Of a DNA stretch of 64,000 bases, positions 34,686 to 45,873 are shown piece after piece. Under the pieces are notes generated by a model. That model made no database searches. It saw nothing but the letters and a program-made list of their open reading frames with translations, and had not been told where the DNA came from. Position 1 is the first letter of the stretch; every line of letters starts with the position of its first letter. This DNA is from Triticum aestivum. Its lineage: Eukaryota; Streptophyta; Magnoliopsida; Poales; Poaceae. The translations under genes were made by a program, and so were the position numbers. The stretch is taken from assembly GCF_018294505.1 (NCBI RefSeq), contig NC_057801.1, forward strand, positions 851,168,835 to 851,232,834. Reading direction: 5' to 3'.

Positions 34686-37600
34686 ATGGCAGACAATACC
34701 GACAGAGAGGGAGAACAGACCATGTTCGATATGATACGCGGGGCAGATGATAATCAGAATGAAGAAGATTATGACGGCTCCGAATTTCTAAACAACACCG
34801 GAGAGGGTGATATGATATTCGATCGCGACGAAGTCATGAACTATGATTATGACGATGACGAAGAACATGTTGATCCTGAAACAACAAACACCGACGAGGT
34901 ATATATATTTATATAAGCAGGCATCTGGTGATCATCACATGTTTTAAATGACTTGAAGATATATTAACGAATCGATCTTTGTTCTTTCAGCCATCCGGAT
35001 CGAGCAAATCTTCAGGCAAAAGGACGAAACGAGGCCCGAACAAAAAGTTGAAGCCGGGCGTAAAGTACAATATCGAGGCATGCGGCCCTACTGGCAAACC
35101 ATTAGCGCCTAAGAAGATTGCGGACAAGTTCGTTCGTCAGTGCGGAGTTCTTGTGAAGGACCAACTCCCGATCAAACTTCAAGAATGGAGAGCGCCAGCA
35201 AAGCCACGTCCAGATGTTACTTTTGTCGACAAGAATCAAAAAGATCTGCTTTGGGATACTCTCATGGAACATTTCACCCTACCAGATCATTTCACAGAAG
35301 CAGATGTGCAGAAAGTCAAAGAGGCTGCTCTTAGGATGATGGCGACTGCATTCAAGAACTACAAGAATCGTGAATGGAACAAGTACGTCAACGGAGCAAG
35401 GAAGACTCGAGTATTCAAGGGAACACTGGAGAACCAACGTGATCATTGGGACGATTTCGTGAAATTCAAGGATTCGGAATTAGCTAAGGAACGGTCGAGA
35501 ATAAACAAGAAGAATGCCGAAAAAAAGGATAAGTTCCATAAGCTGGGGCCAGGTGGCTATGCGGTGGCAATGCCTAAGTGGGATAAGTCTGAGAAAGAGA
35601 TGGAGGATGCAGGTGTCACTCCGGCTACTAAGAGCTGGCCCCCCAGGGTCAGGACTTGGTTCTATGCGCATGGGGGGGAGTTGGACCGGGAGACAGGCAA
35701 TGTTTCGACGAGGGCAAGTCTGAAGGGAGCCGACGATGCGATACTTGTTGCAATAGAAGAGGCACGAACGGGGGTGTTCCAGCCCAACAGAGAGAACGAC
35801 GAGCTTACGCGTGCCCTGGGAAATCCTGAACACCCGGGAAGAACACGAGGCAAGGGCGCTATGCCGTGGTATGAGGGGTTTTCAGACTGGAACAACGACT
35901 ACAGAACCCGTGCGAGAAAGAAGATTGCGGAGGAGAAGAAGAGGAAGATGGAGGAGGAGCAGAGGAAGCGGGACTATGAACGCCTTCAAGGCCTAGAAGC
36001 AAGTCAAGCGGAATTGGCAGTCAAATTCCAGCGGCAGCAGGAGCAGATCGACTCACTTACCCATCAAAGGGGGTCTCAGCAGCTGCAGCAGCTAGCGGAT
36101 GATCCAGCATTGGATAGCACCGGCCCATCCATGCCGAGAAGCAGCGTGGGTTCCGTCCCGGACGACGCAATGCTGGGTAGATACCCCGTGGATGACATCA
36201 CGGAGAACACTAACTGCGAGCTACACGTCAAAATGAAGAACATATCCATGAAGGTGGCGGACGGCTGTGCTTTCACAAATCCCCCCGAGGCAACCTTCCA
36301 TTGCAACCCGATTCCAGCGGGCTATGCTCGTGTCTTGGTTGATGAGGTGGTGGACCCACCATATTCGGGGCTACAGCTTGACATTGCTGGAGGTGACGGC
36401 GAGCGCTTTCTCGGAGAGGCCAAACATCGTATCATCCTATGGAAAAAGGATTGCATCATCTTTCCAAGGCCACCGACACCGCGTCACCCGAGTCCTCGTC
36501 GAAGTCCGCCACCGAGTCAGCAGACTCCCGCTCCTCCAAGTCCGGCAAAGTGTCAGGACAATCCTCCTCCTCCAAGTCCGGCAAAGTGTCAGGACAATCC
36601 TCCTCCTCCAAGTCCGCCACAGCGTCAGACGTCCACTCCTCCTCCAAGTCCGGCACAACCTCAGGCCACTCCTCCTCGTCCAACTCAGTCCCGTCAGCCG
36701 TCTCCGCCGCCTCAGCAATCGCAGAAGAGACACCCCGCAGCTATGGTGCGTAGCGGTACGAGTCGAGGTAGTACAGGAAGTACAGGCGGAGGCAAGCGAT
36801 ATAAATATGGTCCAAGCCTCAAGCCTCTTCCGCAGAGGTCTTATGACAGGTCCGAGGAGGAAATCACAGCCATATCGAAGGCCGAGGTGGAAGCCCATTT
36901 TGCACCGAAACCGCCACCGCCGCCAAGGGAGAAAGTGCCTGAGGAAACGATTGACCACTTCATTCGTATGGCTCAACCACCAGCTTCCAAGCCTGTTGAC
37001 ACAGACTATGAGCGCCACATCAGGAAGTTAAATCGAGCACGTCTACAAAGGGAGGCGAGCACGTCTACATCGGGATCGAGCAAACAAGAAGCAGCTGCCA
37101 AAAAATGCGGGAAAACCATTCCCCAGCTGGGAGAACAGGCGGCGCAATCGATCCCCTCGCTTGTTGTGCCAACAACAGGTGACAGTACGCGCCCCCAATA
37201 TTATTGTGGGCAAACAGTGCATGTTCCCGAGGTGGGCAATGTGGTAATAACGGAGGAGCATATAATGCAGGCTGAAGTTCTCAACATCACTGTTGGACAA
37301 CTCCTCGAGATCGAGCCCATGCCTTTGCTTAGAGAGGATGAAGTAAAACGGAAATATGTCCGGGGCCAACCTTTGGTCGCGCCAGACAAGGTCAAGAACC
37401 TCCCAACGAGAATGTATGAATTGCATCAATGGTACATGAACATTACCAAGATTTCAGATCGAGTGTCCCTCATGGTGAATGTCAAGCAGGACCATTACTA
37501 CCATGAGAAAGCTGGGTCCGTTGAGTATTCAGAACTGTTTCAGTTATACAATCAAGACGCACTCGACAAATCTATCGTCAGTTGCTATTGTCTGTAAGTG

Positions 37601-38712
37601 ATTTCTTTCTATAATTTAAGTCTCAAGCTAGCTGTAGTGATCCTTTTGATCAATCATTACCTGTAATTATCCTCACTATATTCTTTTCTGTGGTATTATG
37701 CAGGATGAAGATATATGAAATGAGAAAAGGTGGACGCTTTGGCATTGGGTTCATTGACCCAAACACCGTTAATGAATACACATGGAAGATAAATGAACGT
37801 CTTGCAAAGGAAGTAGAGGACAGCATGCTAGAGTTCTTGAAGCGCCTCAAATACAATGAAGATATACTACTTCCTTACCACTTTGGGTGAGTCACACTGT
37901 CTTGTACTACAAATTCTCTGTTTTTGCCTACTAGCTAGCTACATGTTTTTGCTTACATATGCCCGCTTAATTAAGACATGTAAACGTGTGTGCATGCAGA
38001 TTTCACTGGGTCTTGTGTATCATTAAAGTTGACTCCGGAACAGTTGAAGTACTGGACTCACTAATCTCAAAAAAACTGACTTTAACATCTTGTATGGGAT
38101 AGTCAACAGGTAATTTCAATCATTATTAACTATATATCTCGGCCTATTTAGTTCGTCATTTCATGATATGAACTATTTAATAACCCCTTTATTCATTTTC
38201 TTTGTCGGCGGGCAGGGCTTGGGCAAGATTCATCAGCGTCACGGAAGGTGAATGGAAACAAAAGCTTCAATGGTTTCGACCCAAGGTAAGTAATTAAGTA
38301 GTACTAGCTAGCTAGCTAGCTGCCATCTCTTTAATTATCATGCTTGATTAATTTTTATCTGATCAAATTCCATTCTCGTAAAGGCCCTGAAGCAGGCGCA
38401 GGGGACTGATCTGTGTGCATTCTGCGTTTGCGAGAACATTCGCATGATGGCGTCCGAAAGGAGCAGATCTCAAAGACAGCAATGGGTACGCTTGTCAGAA
38501 CACTATTCACAATTTTTACACCATTATCGATATCTAGTCACACAACTAATACACATGCATATTGATCTCCTTCTTAACAGTTCAAAGAGGTGCGGGAGAA
38601 GCTCATAGAAAGGGAGCGCGTAGAAGCACTTCAAGAGGAAATAGCGGGATTTTTGCTCGACCAGGTCATAAATCCGAATGGAGAATTCTATTACCCGCTA
38701 CCGCCCCCATGA
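34686..38712 (+). pseudogene. CACTA gene 2 (TnpA/TNPD-like) with Ulp1/C48 protease domain, copy C
   Basis: Exons follow the GT/AG rule and stay in phase: 34686-34898, 34991-37593, 37704-37886, 38000 to about 38110, 38216-38285, 38384-38485 and 38581-38712. Exon 1 is acidic. Exon 2 starts with a basic patch (KSSGKRTKRGPNKKLK), then a Transposase_24-like region (FTLPDHFTEADVQKVKEAA), a coiled coil (KKRKMEEEQRKRDYERLQ) and a Pro-rich minisatellite. The tail has the Ulp1 triad: His in GFHWVLCIIKVD, Asp in VEVLDSL, Gln/Cys in KQAQGTDLCAFCVCENI. An A-run near 38075 shifts the frame by one base; the following sequence (TDFNILYGIVN) resumes in another frame, so it is probably inactive unless that is an assembly error. 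Confidence 0.8.
36527..36690 (+). repeat. 33-39-bp coding minisatellite (Pro-rich) in gene 2
   Basis: Tandem copies of TCCTCCTCCAAGTCCGGCAA followed by AGTGTCAGGACAA encode PPPPSPAKCQDN units, about four copies with decay at the end. It is in frame with gene 2. Confidence 0.8.
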
Positions 38713-38908
38713 AAACCACTTTCAATTGTCATCGTGCTCCGAAGGCACCAATTAGGCTAATGCCACTGGCTCCGAAGGCAACATTCATATGTAGGAGAAA
38801 TTGTATATAGCTATACATGTGTGTATGTGTGAATTAATTAATATGGTGGTTTAATTTGTGAGACATTGATGTGATATATATATGCATGATTGGTTCTACT
38901 AGAAATTC

Positions 38909-38971
<63 letters not shown>

Positions 38972-39080
38972 TAACGTGTACAATGTGTAGTATCGTAAAA
39001 TACCAGCAAACGAAAAAGAATTAAAATGGAAACACAAAATTAAATGAAAAAGAAATCATAAAACTAAAAACCCCCCAAAC
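38713..39080. other. 3' spacer of copy C with an AT microsatellite
   Basis: There is no gene. A (TA)n run of about 55 bases lies at 38913-38968. The right subterminal repeats begin near 39081. Confidence 0.75.
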
Positions 39081-39282
39081 CTTATAGTACCGGTTGGTCT
39101 TACCAACCGGTACTAAAGGGCTCCAGGTCCCCGGAGCTGGCTCGTGCCACGTGGTTGCCCTTTAGCACCGGTTCGTGCTGAACCGGTACTAAAGGGGGGG
39201 GGCCTTTAGTGACCACAAATTAGTGCCGGTTATGTAACCGGCACTATAGGGCCTTACGAACCGGTGCTAATGCCCGGTTCTG
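39081..39282. repeat. Right subterminal repeats of copy C
   Basis: Units such as TATAGTACCGGTTGGTC with ACCAACCGGTACTAAAGGG, and TTAGTGCCGGTTATG with AACCGGCACTATAGGG, lead up to the terminal TAGTG. Confidence 0.85.
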
Positions 39283-39290
39283 CACTAGTG

Positions 39291-39935
39291 TATCGACAAC
39301 GACAGAGGAAGATCGAAGAAAAAAAAAAGAAGAAAAAGAGGAGAAGAAGAAAGGAATAGAGGAGAAGAAGAAAGGAAATTCCTTTCTTCTTCTCCTCTAT
39401 TCCTTTCTTCTTCTCCTCTTCTTTTTCTTCTGTTTTCCTCTTCTTATTTATTTCTCCTCTTCTTCCTCTCCTCTTCTTCTCCTTTCTTCCTCTTCTTATT
39501 TTCCTTTTTCCTCTCCTTCTTTTTCTTCTTCTTCCTTCTTTCTAGCTAGATATATAAAACTTTTCTAAAAATGTAACTTTTGCATATATAAAACATTTTC
39601 TTCTTCTTCCTCCTTCCTTCTCCTCCTTCCTAAATATATAAAACTTTTCTAAAAATGAAACTAACTTAAAATTAATGTACTAAATCAGAGAACATTAATG
39701 TACTAAAATTAATGTATTTTTAAAACACCATGCATATTACAATTGAAAAAAATACATGCATTCGTACAAAAAACATGTAAAAAATACATACATACATACA
39801 TATATGAACATACATAAGAAATACATATATCTAAAAAAATACATACATACATATATGAAAATATAAAAACATCTAAAAACATGTAAAAAAATGTAAAAAA
39901 ACATCTAAAAACATGTAAAAAACATCTAAAAACAA
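39291..39935. repeat. Rest of 310-bp repeat unit 2, then low-complexity DNA
   Basis: TATCGACAACGACAGAGGAAG and the GA-rich arm to about 39370 complete unit 2. A long CT-rich tract (to about 39545) and an ATACATACATAT / ACATCTAAAAACATGTAAAA tract follow. No gene. The last part may already belong to a leader intron of copy B, but the exact left break of copy B could not be placed. Confidence 0.6.
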
Positions 39936-41222
39936 CTAAAACAACGGCGGCAGCGGCGGGGCCGGCAGGGGCGCGCGGTGCTCACAAGGGCGTCGTCGGG
40001 GGCAGGCAGGGGAAAGCGGCGGGCGGCGTCGGGGCGCGGGGAGTGGTGGCGACGGCGTCGTCAGGGCGGTGACGGCGTCGGGGCGCGATGTAGGGCGGCG
40101 ACGGTGTCGGGGTGGCGCGGGGAGGTGACCGCGACGGCGCGGTGGCGCGCGGCGACGGCGTCGGGCGGCGTGGGGTGGTGACGGCGCGGGGCGCGGGCGG
40201 CGACGGGGCAGCGACTGTGTCGGCGGGGTGTGAATCGGGCAGCCTGGCGGCGGCGTCGGCGCGGGCAACTGCAGAGATGAAGTGAAAAACGCTAAGTCTT
40301 TGCTTATATAGTAAAGCCATTGGTCCCGGTTCGTGGCACCAACCGGGACCAATGCCCCCTTTAGTCGCGGTTGGTGCCACCAACCGGGATCAAAGGCCCC
40401 TGTGCTGCCCGCGTCGCGGCCAAAGTTTAGTCCCACCTCGCTAGTTGAGAGGGCTCGAGAGTGGTTTATAAGCGCTGCTGCGCCCACCCTCTCGAGCTCC
40501 TCTCAACTGCAGGCTTTCGGGCCTAATCTCACACTATGATGCTGTGGGCCTATTGGGCCTTCTGCGGGCCTGAATCCTGGCTCAGGTTGGGTTTCTAGTC
40601 GTATTCAGGCCGTGGTGGCCCAATAGGTGGCAGTTTTTTTTCAGTTTTTTGTTTTGTTTTCTGCAATATTTATTTTGTTTTGTTTTTTGCTTTATTTTTT
40701 AATTCTTTTTTGCTTTTAGTTTTAGAAAAATTATAAACTTTCTGTTAGTGCCATTAGTTTTCAAATTTGAAAACACTTTTTTTGTTTTTTTGTTTTCTTT
40801 GTTGCTTTATTTATTTTGTTTTGTTTCTACTTACAACAAAATACTTATTGTTGCTATTTTTATTTTGTTTCCAGTTTTTTTTAGTTTTGTGCATTATTTA
40901 TTTTCTTTTGTTTTTTGCTTTATCTTTTAATTCTTTTTTGCTTTTAGGTCAACAAAATTATAAACTTTCTGTTAGTGCCATTAATTTTAGAAAAATTATA
41001 AACTTTCTGTTAGTGCCATTAGTTTTCAAATTTGAATAGTCAAAATTTGAATTCTTTGAAATTTGTGTGAATCACAAGTTTGTGATTAACTTTACTAAAA
41101 AAATGAACATAGATGCGCCTATAGAGAAAATTCAACCTCAATTCATAATAGTTGGCATGGTATCATACTCGTCTGTTACAAAGTTGGCATGGTATCATCA
41201 TAATAGTTGCGGGAGAAAGTCT

Positions 41223-44200
41223 TCACTTTTGATTAGCTTGTGTCATTTGCTTATTGCGCCATAACCATGGATAATCTTCATCATTTATTAGGATGCTGGG
41301 TCAGCCTTGACTTTGAAGGGAGGAATTCCATGAAACTTTTCATAATCTTCAGACATGTCTGTCTTGCCCTGCACTCCCACGATGTCCCTTTTTCCTGAAA
41401 GAACTATGTGGCGCTTTGGCTCATCGTATGATGTATTCGCTTACTTATCTTTTTTTTCTCGGTTTGGTAGACATGTCCTTCACGTAGATAACCTGTGCCA
41501 CATCATTGGCTAGGACGAACGGTTCGTCAGTATACCCAAGATTTTTCAGATCCACTGTTATCATTCCGTACTGTGGGTCTACCTGTACCCAGATTGACCC
41601 ATTTGCACTTAAACAAAGGGACCTTAAAATCATGTCTGTAGTCAGGTTCCCATATGTCCACTATGTAACCATAATATGTGTCCTTTCCCCTCTCGGTTGT
41701 TGCATCAAAGCGGACACCGCTATTTTGGTTGGTGCTCTTTTGATCTTGGTCAATCGTGTAAAATGTATTCCCATTTATCTCATATTCTTTGTAAATCAAT
41801 GCAGTCAAAGATGGTCCCTTGGACAACAAGTACAGCTCATCACAAACAGTGTTGTCACCTCTGAGACGTGTTTCCAACAAACTGCTGAAAGTCCTGATGT
41901 GTTCACATGTAATCCAGTCGTCGCACTGCTCCGGGTGTTTGGAGCGCAGACTGTTCTTTTGTTCATCAACATACTGGTTCACCAAGGTAGAGTCTGTAGA
42001 ACCATGTAATGTGCTTGAGACCAAGAATATCCGTCCCTGCATATTATTGAGTCCCTTCCAAGCGTGCCTTTTCTAGTCAGTCTCCCCTCATACCGCGATT
42101 TAGGGAGACCTATCTTCTTAAGGCCAGGAATGAAGTCAACACAAAACCTGATGACATCCTCTGTTTGAGGGCCCATGGAGATGCTTCCTTCTGGCCTAGC
42201 GCGGTTACGGGCATATTTCTTTAGGACTCCCATGAACCTCTAAAAGGGGTAATATTGTGTAGAAATACAGGGCCCAGAATGACAATCTCGTCAACTAGAT
42301 GAACTAGGACGTGCGTCATGATATTGAAGAAGGATGGTGGGAACACCAGCTCGAAACTGACAAGACATTGCACCACATCACTCCTTAGCCTTGGTATGAT
42401 TTCTGGATCGATCACCTTCTGAGAGATTGCATTGAGGAATGCACATAGCTTCACAATGGCTAATCGGACTTTTTCCGGTAAAAGCCCCCTCAATGCAACC
42501 GGAAGCAGTTGCGTCATAATCATGTGGCAGTCATGAGACTTTAGGTTCTGAAACTTTTTCTCTGCCATATTTATTATTCCCTTTATATTCGACGAGAAGC
42601 CAGTCGGGACCTTCATACTAAGAAGGCATTCAAAGAAGATTTCCTTCTCTTCTTTCGTAAGAGCATAGCTGACAGGACCTTCATACTGCTTTGGAGGCAT
42701 GTCGTCTTTTTCGTGCAAACGTTGCAGGTCCTCCCGTGCCTCAGTTGTATCTTTTGTCTTTCCATACACGCCCAAGAAGCCTAGCAGGTTCACACAAAGG
42801 TTCTTCGTCACGTGCATCACGTCAATTGAAGAGCGGACCTCTAGGTCTTTCCAGTAGGGTAGGTCCCAAAATATAGATTTCTTCTTCCACATGGGCGCGT
42901 GTCCCTCAGCGTCATTCGGAACAGCTAGTGTGCCGGGACCCTTTCCAAAGATTACGTGTAAATCATTGACCATAGCAAGTACGTGATCACCGGTACGCAT
43001 GGCGGGCTTCTTCCGGTGATCTGCCTCGCCTTTGAAATGCTTGCCTTTCTTTCGACATTGATGGTTGGTCGGAAGAAATCGACGATGGCCCAGGTACACA
43101 TTTTTCCTGCAACTTCCCAGGTATATACTATCGGTGTCAAGTAAACAGTGCGTGCATGCGTGGTATCCCTTGTTTGTCTGTCCTGAAAGGTTACTGAGAG
43201 CGGGACAATCGTTGATGGTCACGAACAGCAACGCCTTTAGGTCAAATATCTTCCTGTTTGGGCTCATCCCACGTACGTACACCGTTTCCATTCCACAACT
43301 GTAAAAGTTCTTCAACTAATGGCCTTAGGTACACATCAATGCCATTGCCGGGTTGCTTAGGGCCTTGGATGAGAACTGGCATCATAATGAACTTCCGCTT
43401 CATGCACATCCAAGGAGGAAGGTTATACATACATAGAGTCATGGGCCAGGTGCTGTGATTGCTGCTCTGCTCCCCGAAAGGATTAATGCCATCCGCGCTT
43501 AAAGCAAACCATACGTTCCTTGGGTCACTTGCAAAGTCATTCCAGTACTTTCTCTCGATTTTTCTCCACTGCGACCCCGTCAGCGGGTGCTCTCAACTTT
43601 CCGTCTTTCTTACGGTCCTCACTGTGCCATCGCATCAACTTGGCATTCTCTCTGTTTCTGAACAGACGTTTCAACCGTGGTATTATAGGAGCATACCACA
43701 TCACCTTCGCAGGAACCCTCTTCCTGGGTGGCTCACCGGCAACATCACCAGGGTCATCTCGTCTGATCTTATACCGTAATGCACCGCATACCGGGCATGC
43801 GTTCAGATCCTTGTACGCACCGCGGTAGAGGATGCAGTCATTGGGGCATGCATGTATCTTCTACACCTCCAATCCTGGAGTGCATACGACCTTCTTTGCT
43901 ACGTATATAATGTCGGGCAATTCGTTATCCTTTGAAAGCTTCTTCTTCAATATTTTCAGTAGCTTCTCAAATCCTTTGTTAGGCACAACATTCTCTGCCT
44001 TCCACTGCAGCAATTCCACTACGGTACCGAGCTTTGTGTTGCCATCTTCGCAATTGGGGTACAACCCTTTTTTGTGATCCTCTAACATGAGATCGAACTT
44101 CAGCTTCTCCTTTTGACTTTCGCATTGCGTCCTTGCATCGACAATGACCCGGCGGAGATCATCATCATGGGGCACATCGTCTGGTTCCTCTTGATTTTCA

Positions 44201-44558
44201 GTAGCTTCGCCTGTTGCAGCATCATCATGCACATCGTCTGGTTCCTCTTGATCTTCAGTAGCATCACCGTATTCAGGGGGCACATAGTTGTCATCGTACT
44301 CTTCTTCTTCGCCGTCTTCCATCATAACCCCTATTTCTCCGTGCCTCGTCCAAACAATATAGTGTGGCATGAAACCCTTGTAAAGCAGGTGGGTGTGAAG
44401 AATTTTCCGGTCAGAGTAAGACTTCGTATTCCCACATATAGGGCATGGACAACACATAAACCATTCTGCTTGTTTGCCTCAGCCACTTCGAGAAAATCAT
44501 GCACGCCCTTAATGTACTCGGAGGTGTGTCTTTCACTGTACATCCATTGCCGGTTCAT
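41223..44558 (-). pseudogene. TNP2-like transposase, copy B, multiply broken
   Basis: It has the same domain order as copy A. The start region keeps the frame MNRQWMYSERHTSEY through VHDFLEVAEANKQNG, where copy A has lost four bases. A one-base loss near 44460 shifts the frame before MCCPCPICGN. Further lesions are TAG at 43861-43863 in place of the Gln codon seen in copy C, a one-base gain near 43577, a frame change near 43250 (KQEDI then stop) and loss of the PFERFM frame near 42245. The longest intact piece, 42221-43315, covers the second catalytic-domain half (FVTINDCPALSNLSGQ). The lesions mostly differ from those of copy A, so each copy decayed on its own after duplication. Confidence 0.9.
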
Positions 44559-44739
44559 CTACGTGCATTATATATAATTAAGTGTGTCAAAAATGATTAC
44601 AGAACATCATGAATAGAAAATTAAGTGACCAAATTAATAGAAGTTCATCATCACATTAAAACCAAAGTATATACATAGTTCTCATCTAATAACATAAAGC
44701 TCTGCAGAGCATCTAAATTAATTAAACCATACATTGAAA

Positions 44740-45186
44740 CTATGTAAAACATTTCAATGCGAAAACAAATGCGATTATAATCGCAACCAAGGTAACAACT
44801 GATCCAACGGCATAATGATACCAAGCCTCGGTATGAATGGCATATTTTCTAATCTTTCTAATCTTCAAGCGCATTGCATCCATCTTGATCTTGTGATCAT
44901 CGACGACATCCGCAACATGCAACTCCAATATCATCTTCTCCTCCTCAATTTTTCTTATTTTTTCCTTCAAGAAATTATTTTCTTCTTCAACTAAATTTAA
45001 CCTCTCGACAATAGGGTCGGTTGGAATTTCCGGTTCAACAACCTCCTAGATAAATAAAATCTATGTCACGTTGGTCGACATAATTTTCATAAACAATAAA
45101 TGAACCAATATTTATGAAAAGATAATATATACCACATCCGAATCATAGACAGGACGAGGCCCGACGGGGGCGGATACCAAAACCAT
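44740..45186 (-). CDS. Small coiled-coil protein with C-terminal membrane segment (two exons), copy B, intact
   Basis: Exon 1 is 45186-45133 (MVLVSAPVGPRPVYDSDV) and exon 2 is 45045-44740, with a phase-0 GT/AG intron. The product has 119 residues, the same length as in copy C. The heptad-like region reads LEKENNFLKEKIRKIEEEK-like, followed by the conserved LELHVADVVDDHKIKM and AWYHYAVGSVVTLVAIIIAF. It ends KCFT. It stays open although the neighbouring transposase is broken in many places. It lies about 180 bases upstream of the TNP2 start in the same orientation. Function is unknown; the sequence suggests a tail-anchored membrane protein that can dimerise. Confidence 0.7.
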
Positions 45187-45581
45187 CGCACTATATAAGA
45201 TGCAATAATAAAAGTAAGAAAATTATACAAGTATCTATCTAAACATACAAGTAAGAATATTTTTCCTTTCAGAAAGAAGATAAGAACAAGAGGCTCACCA
45301 TGGTGGTGCCGGCGATGATATCGGCGCGGGCGATCGACAGCGGTGAAGACGGGGACGGGACATGACGGACCGCTAAACCTAGACAAATATTGAGAAAAAT
45401 GGAGCTTGGAGGTCGAGCTTGGAGAGGAGAAAGCTTAAGTAGGGTGGCTCGGGCATTCCATCTAACACCTCGTGTGCATAGGAGGTGAGCTAAAGCACCA
45501 CAAAGCTCTCCCCTCGCCGGCCGGGAAAAACAGAGCAGTGGAAGTGCTCTACTCGCGGGCGAGGGGTATATATAGGCAATT

Positions 45582-45870
45582 CATTGGTCCCGGTTCATGG
45601 CATGAACCGGGACTAAAGGGCAGCCTTTGGTCCCGGTTCAAACCACCAACCGGGACCAATGGTGGTGGGCCAGGAGCGAGGCCCGTTGGTCCCGGTTCGT
45701 CCCACCAACCGGGACCAAAAGGTCCAGACGAACCGGGACCAATGGCCCACGTGGCCCGGCCAGCCCCCGGGGCTCACTAACCGGGTCCAATGCCCCCATG
45801 GGTCCCAGTTCTGGACAGAACCAGGACTAATGGGCTAACCCAGACTGGACCATTGCCCCCTTTTCTACTA
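45582..45870. repeat. Subterminal repeats of copy B
   Basis: The same inverted GGTCCCGGTT array as in copy A, with a few base differences. Confidence 0.85.
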
Positions 45871-45873
45871 GTG

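Larger units (their letters stand above)
27543..39290 (+). mobile_element. CACTA copy C: complete 11.7-kb CACTA transposon
   Basis: The left end is CACTAGTAGAAAAAGGG at 27543. The right end is CACTAGTG at 39283-39290. The target duplication TAT lies at 27540-27542 and 39291-39293. The host sequence on either side joins to match the empty version inside repeat unit 1. The gene order is small coiled-coil membrane gene, TNP2, internal terminal-type repeats, an unrecognised ORF, then gene 2 with a Ulp1-like tail. It is the same family as copies A and B but in the opposite orientation. The two terminal inverted repeats agree only over about the first seven bases. Confidence 0.93.
39936..45873 (-). 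mobile_element. CACTA copy B, left end missing
   Basis: The right terminus TAGTG at 45869-45873 (CACTAGTAGAAAAGGGGG on the minus strand) is followed by TAA, as in copy A. The order on the minus strand is subterminal repeats, small coiled-coil membrane gene, TNP2 relic, AT-rich spacer, internal terminal-type repeats at 40318-40400, and a CCG-rich leader at 39940-40290 equivalent to the start of gene 2 in copy C. Gene 2 itself and the left terminus are absent, so the element was truncated before, or by, the events that left the low-complexity DNA at 39291-39935. Confidence 0.88.
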
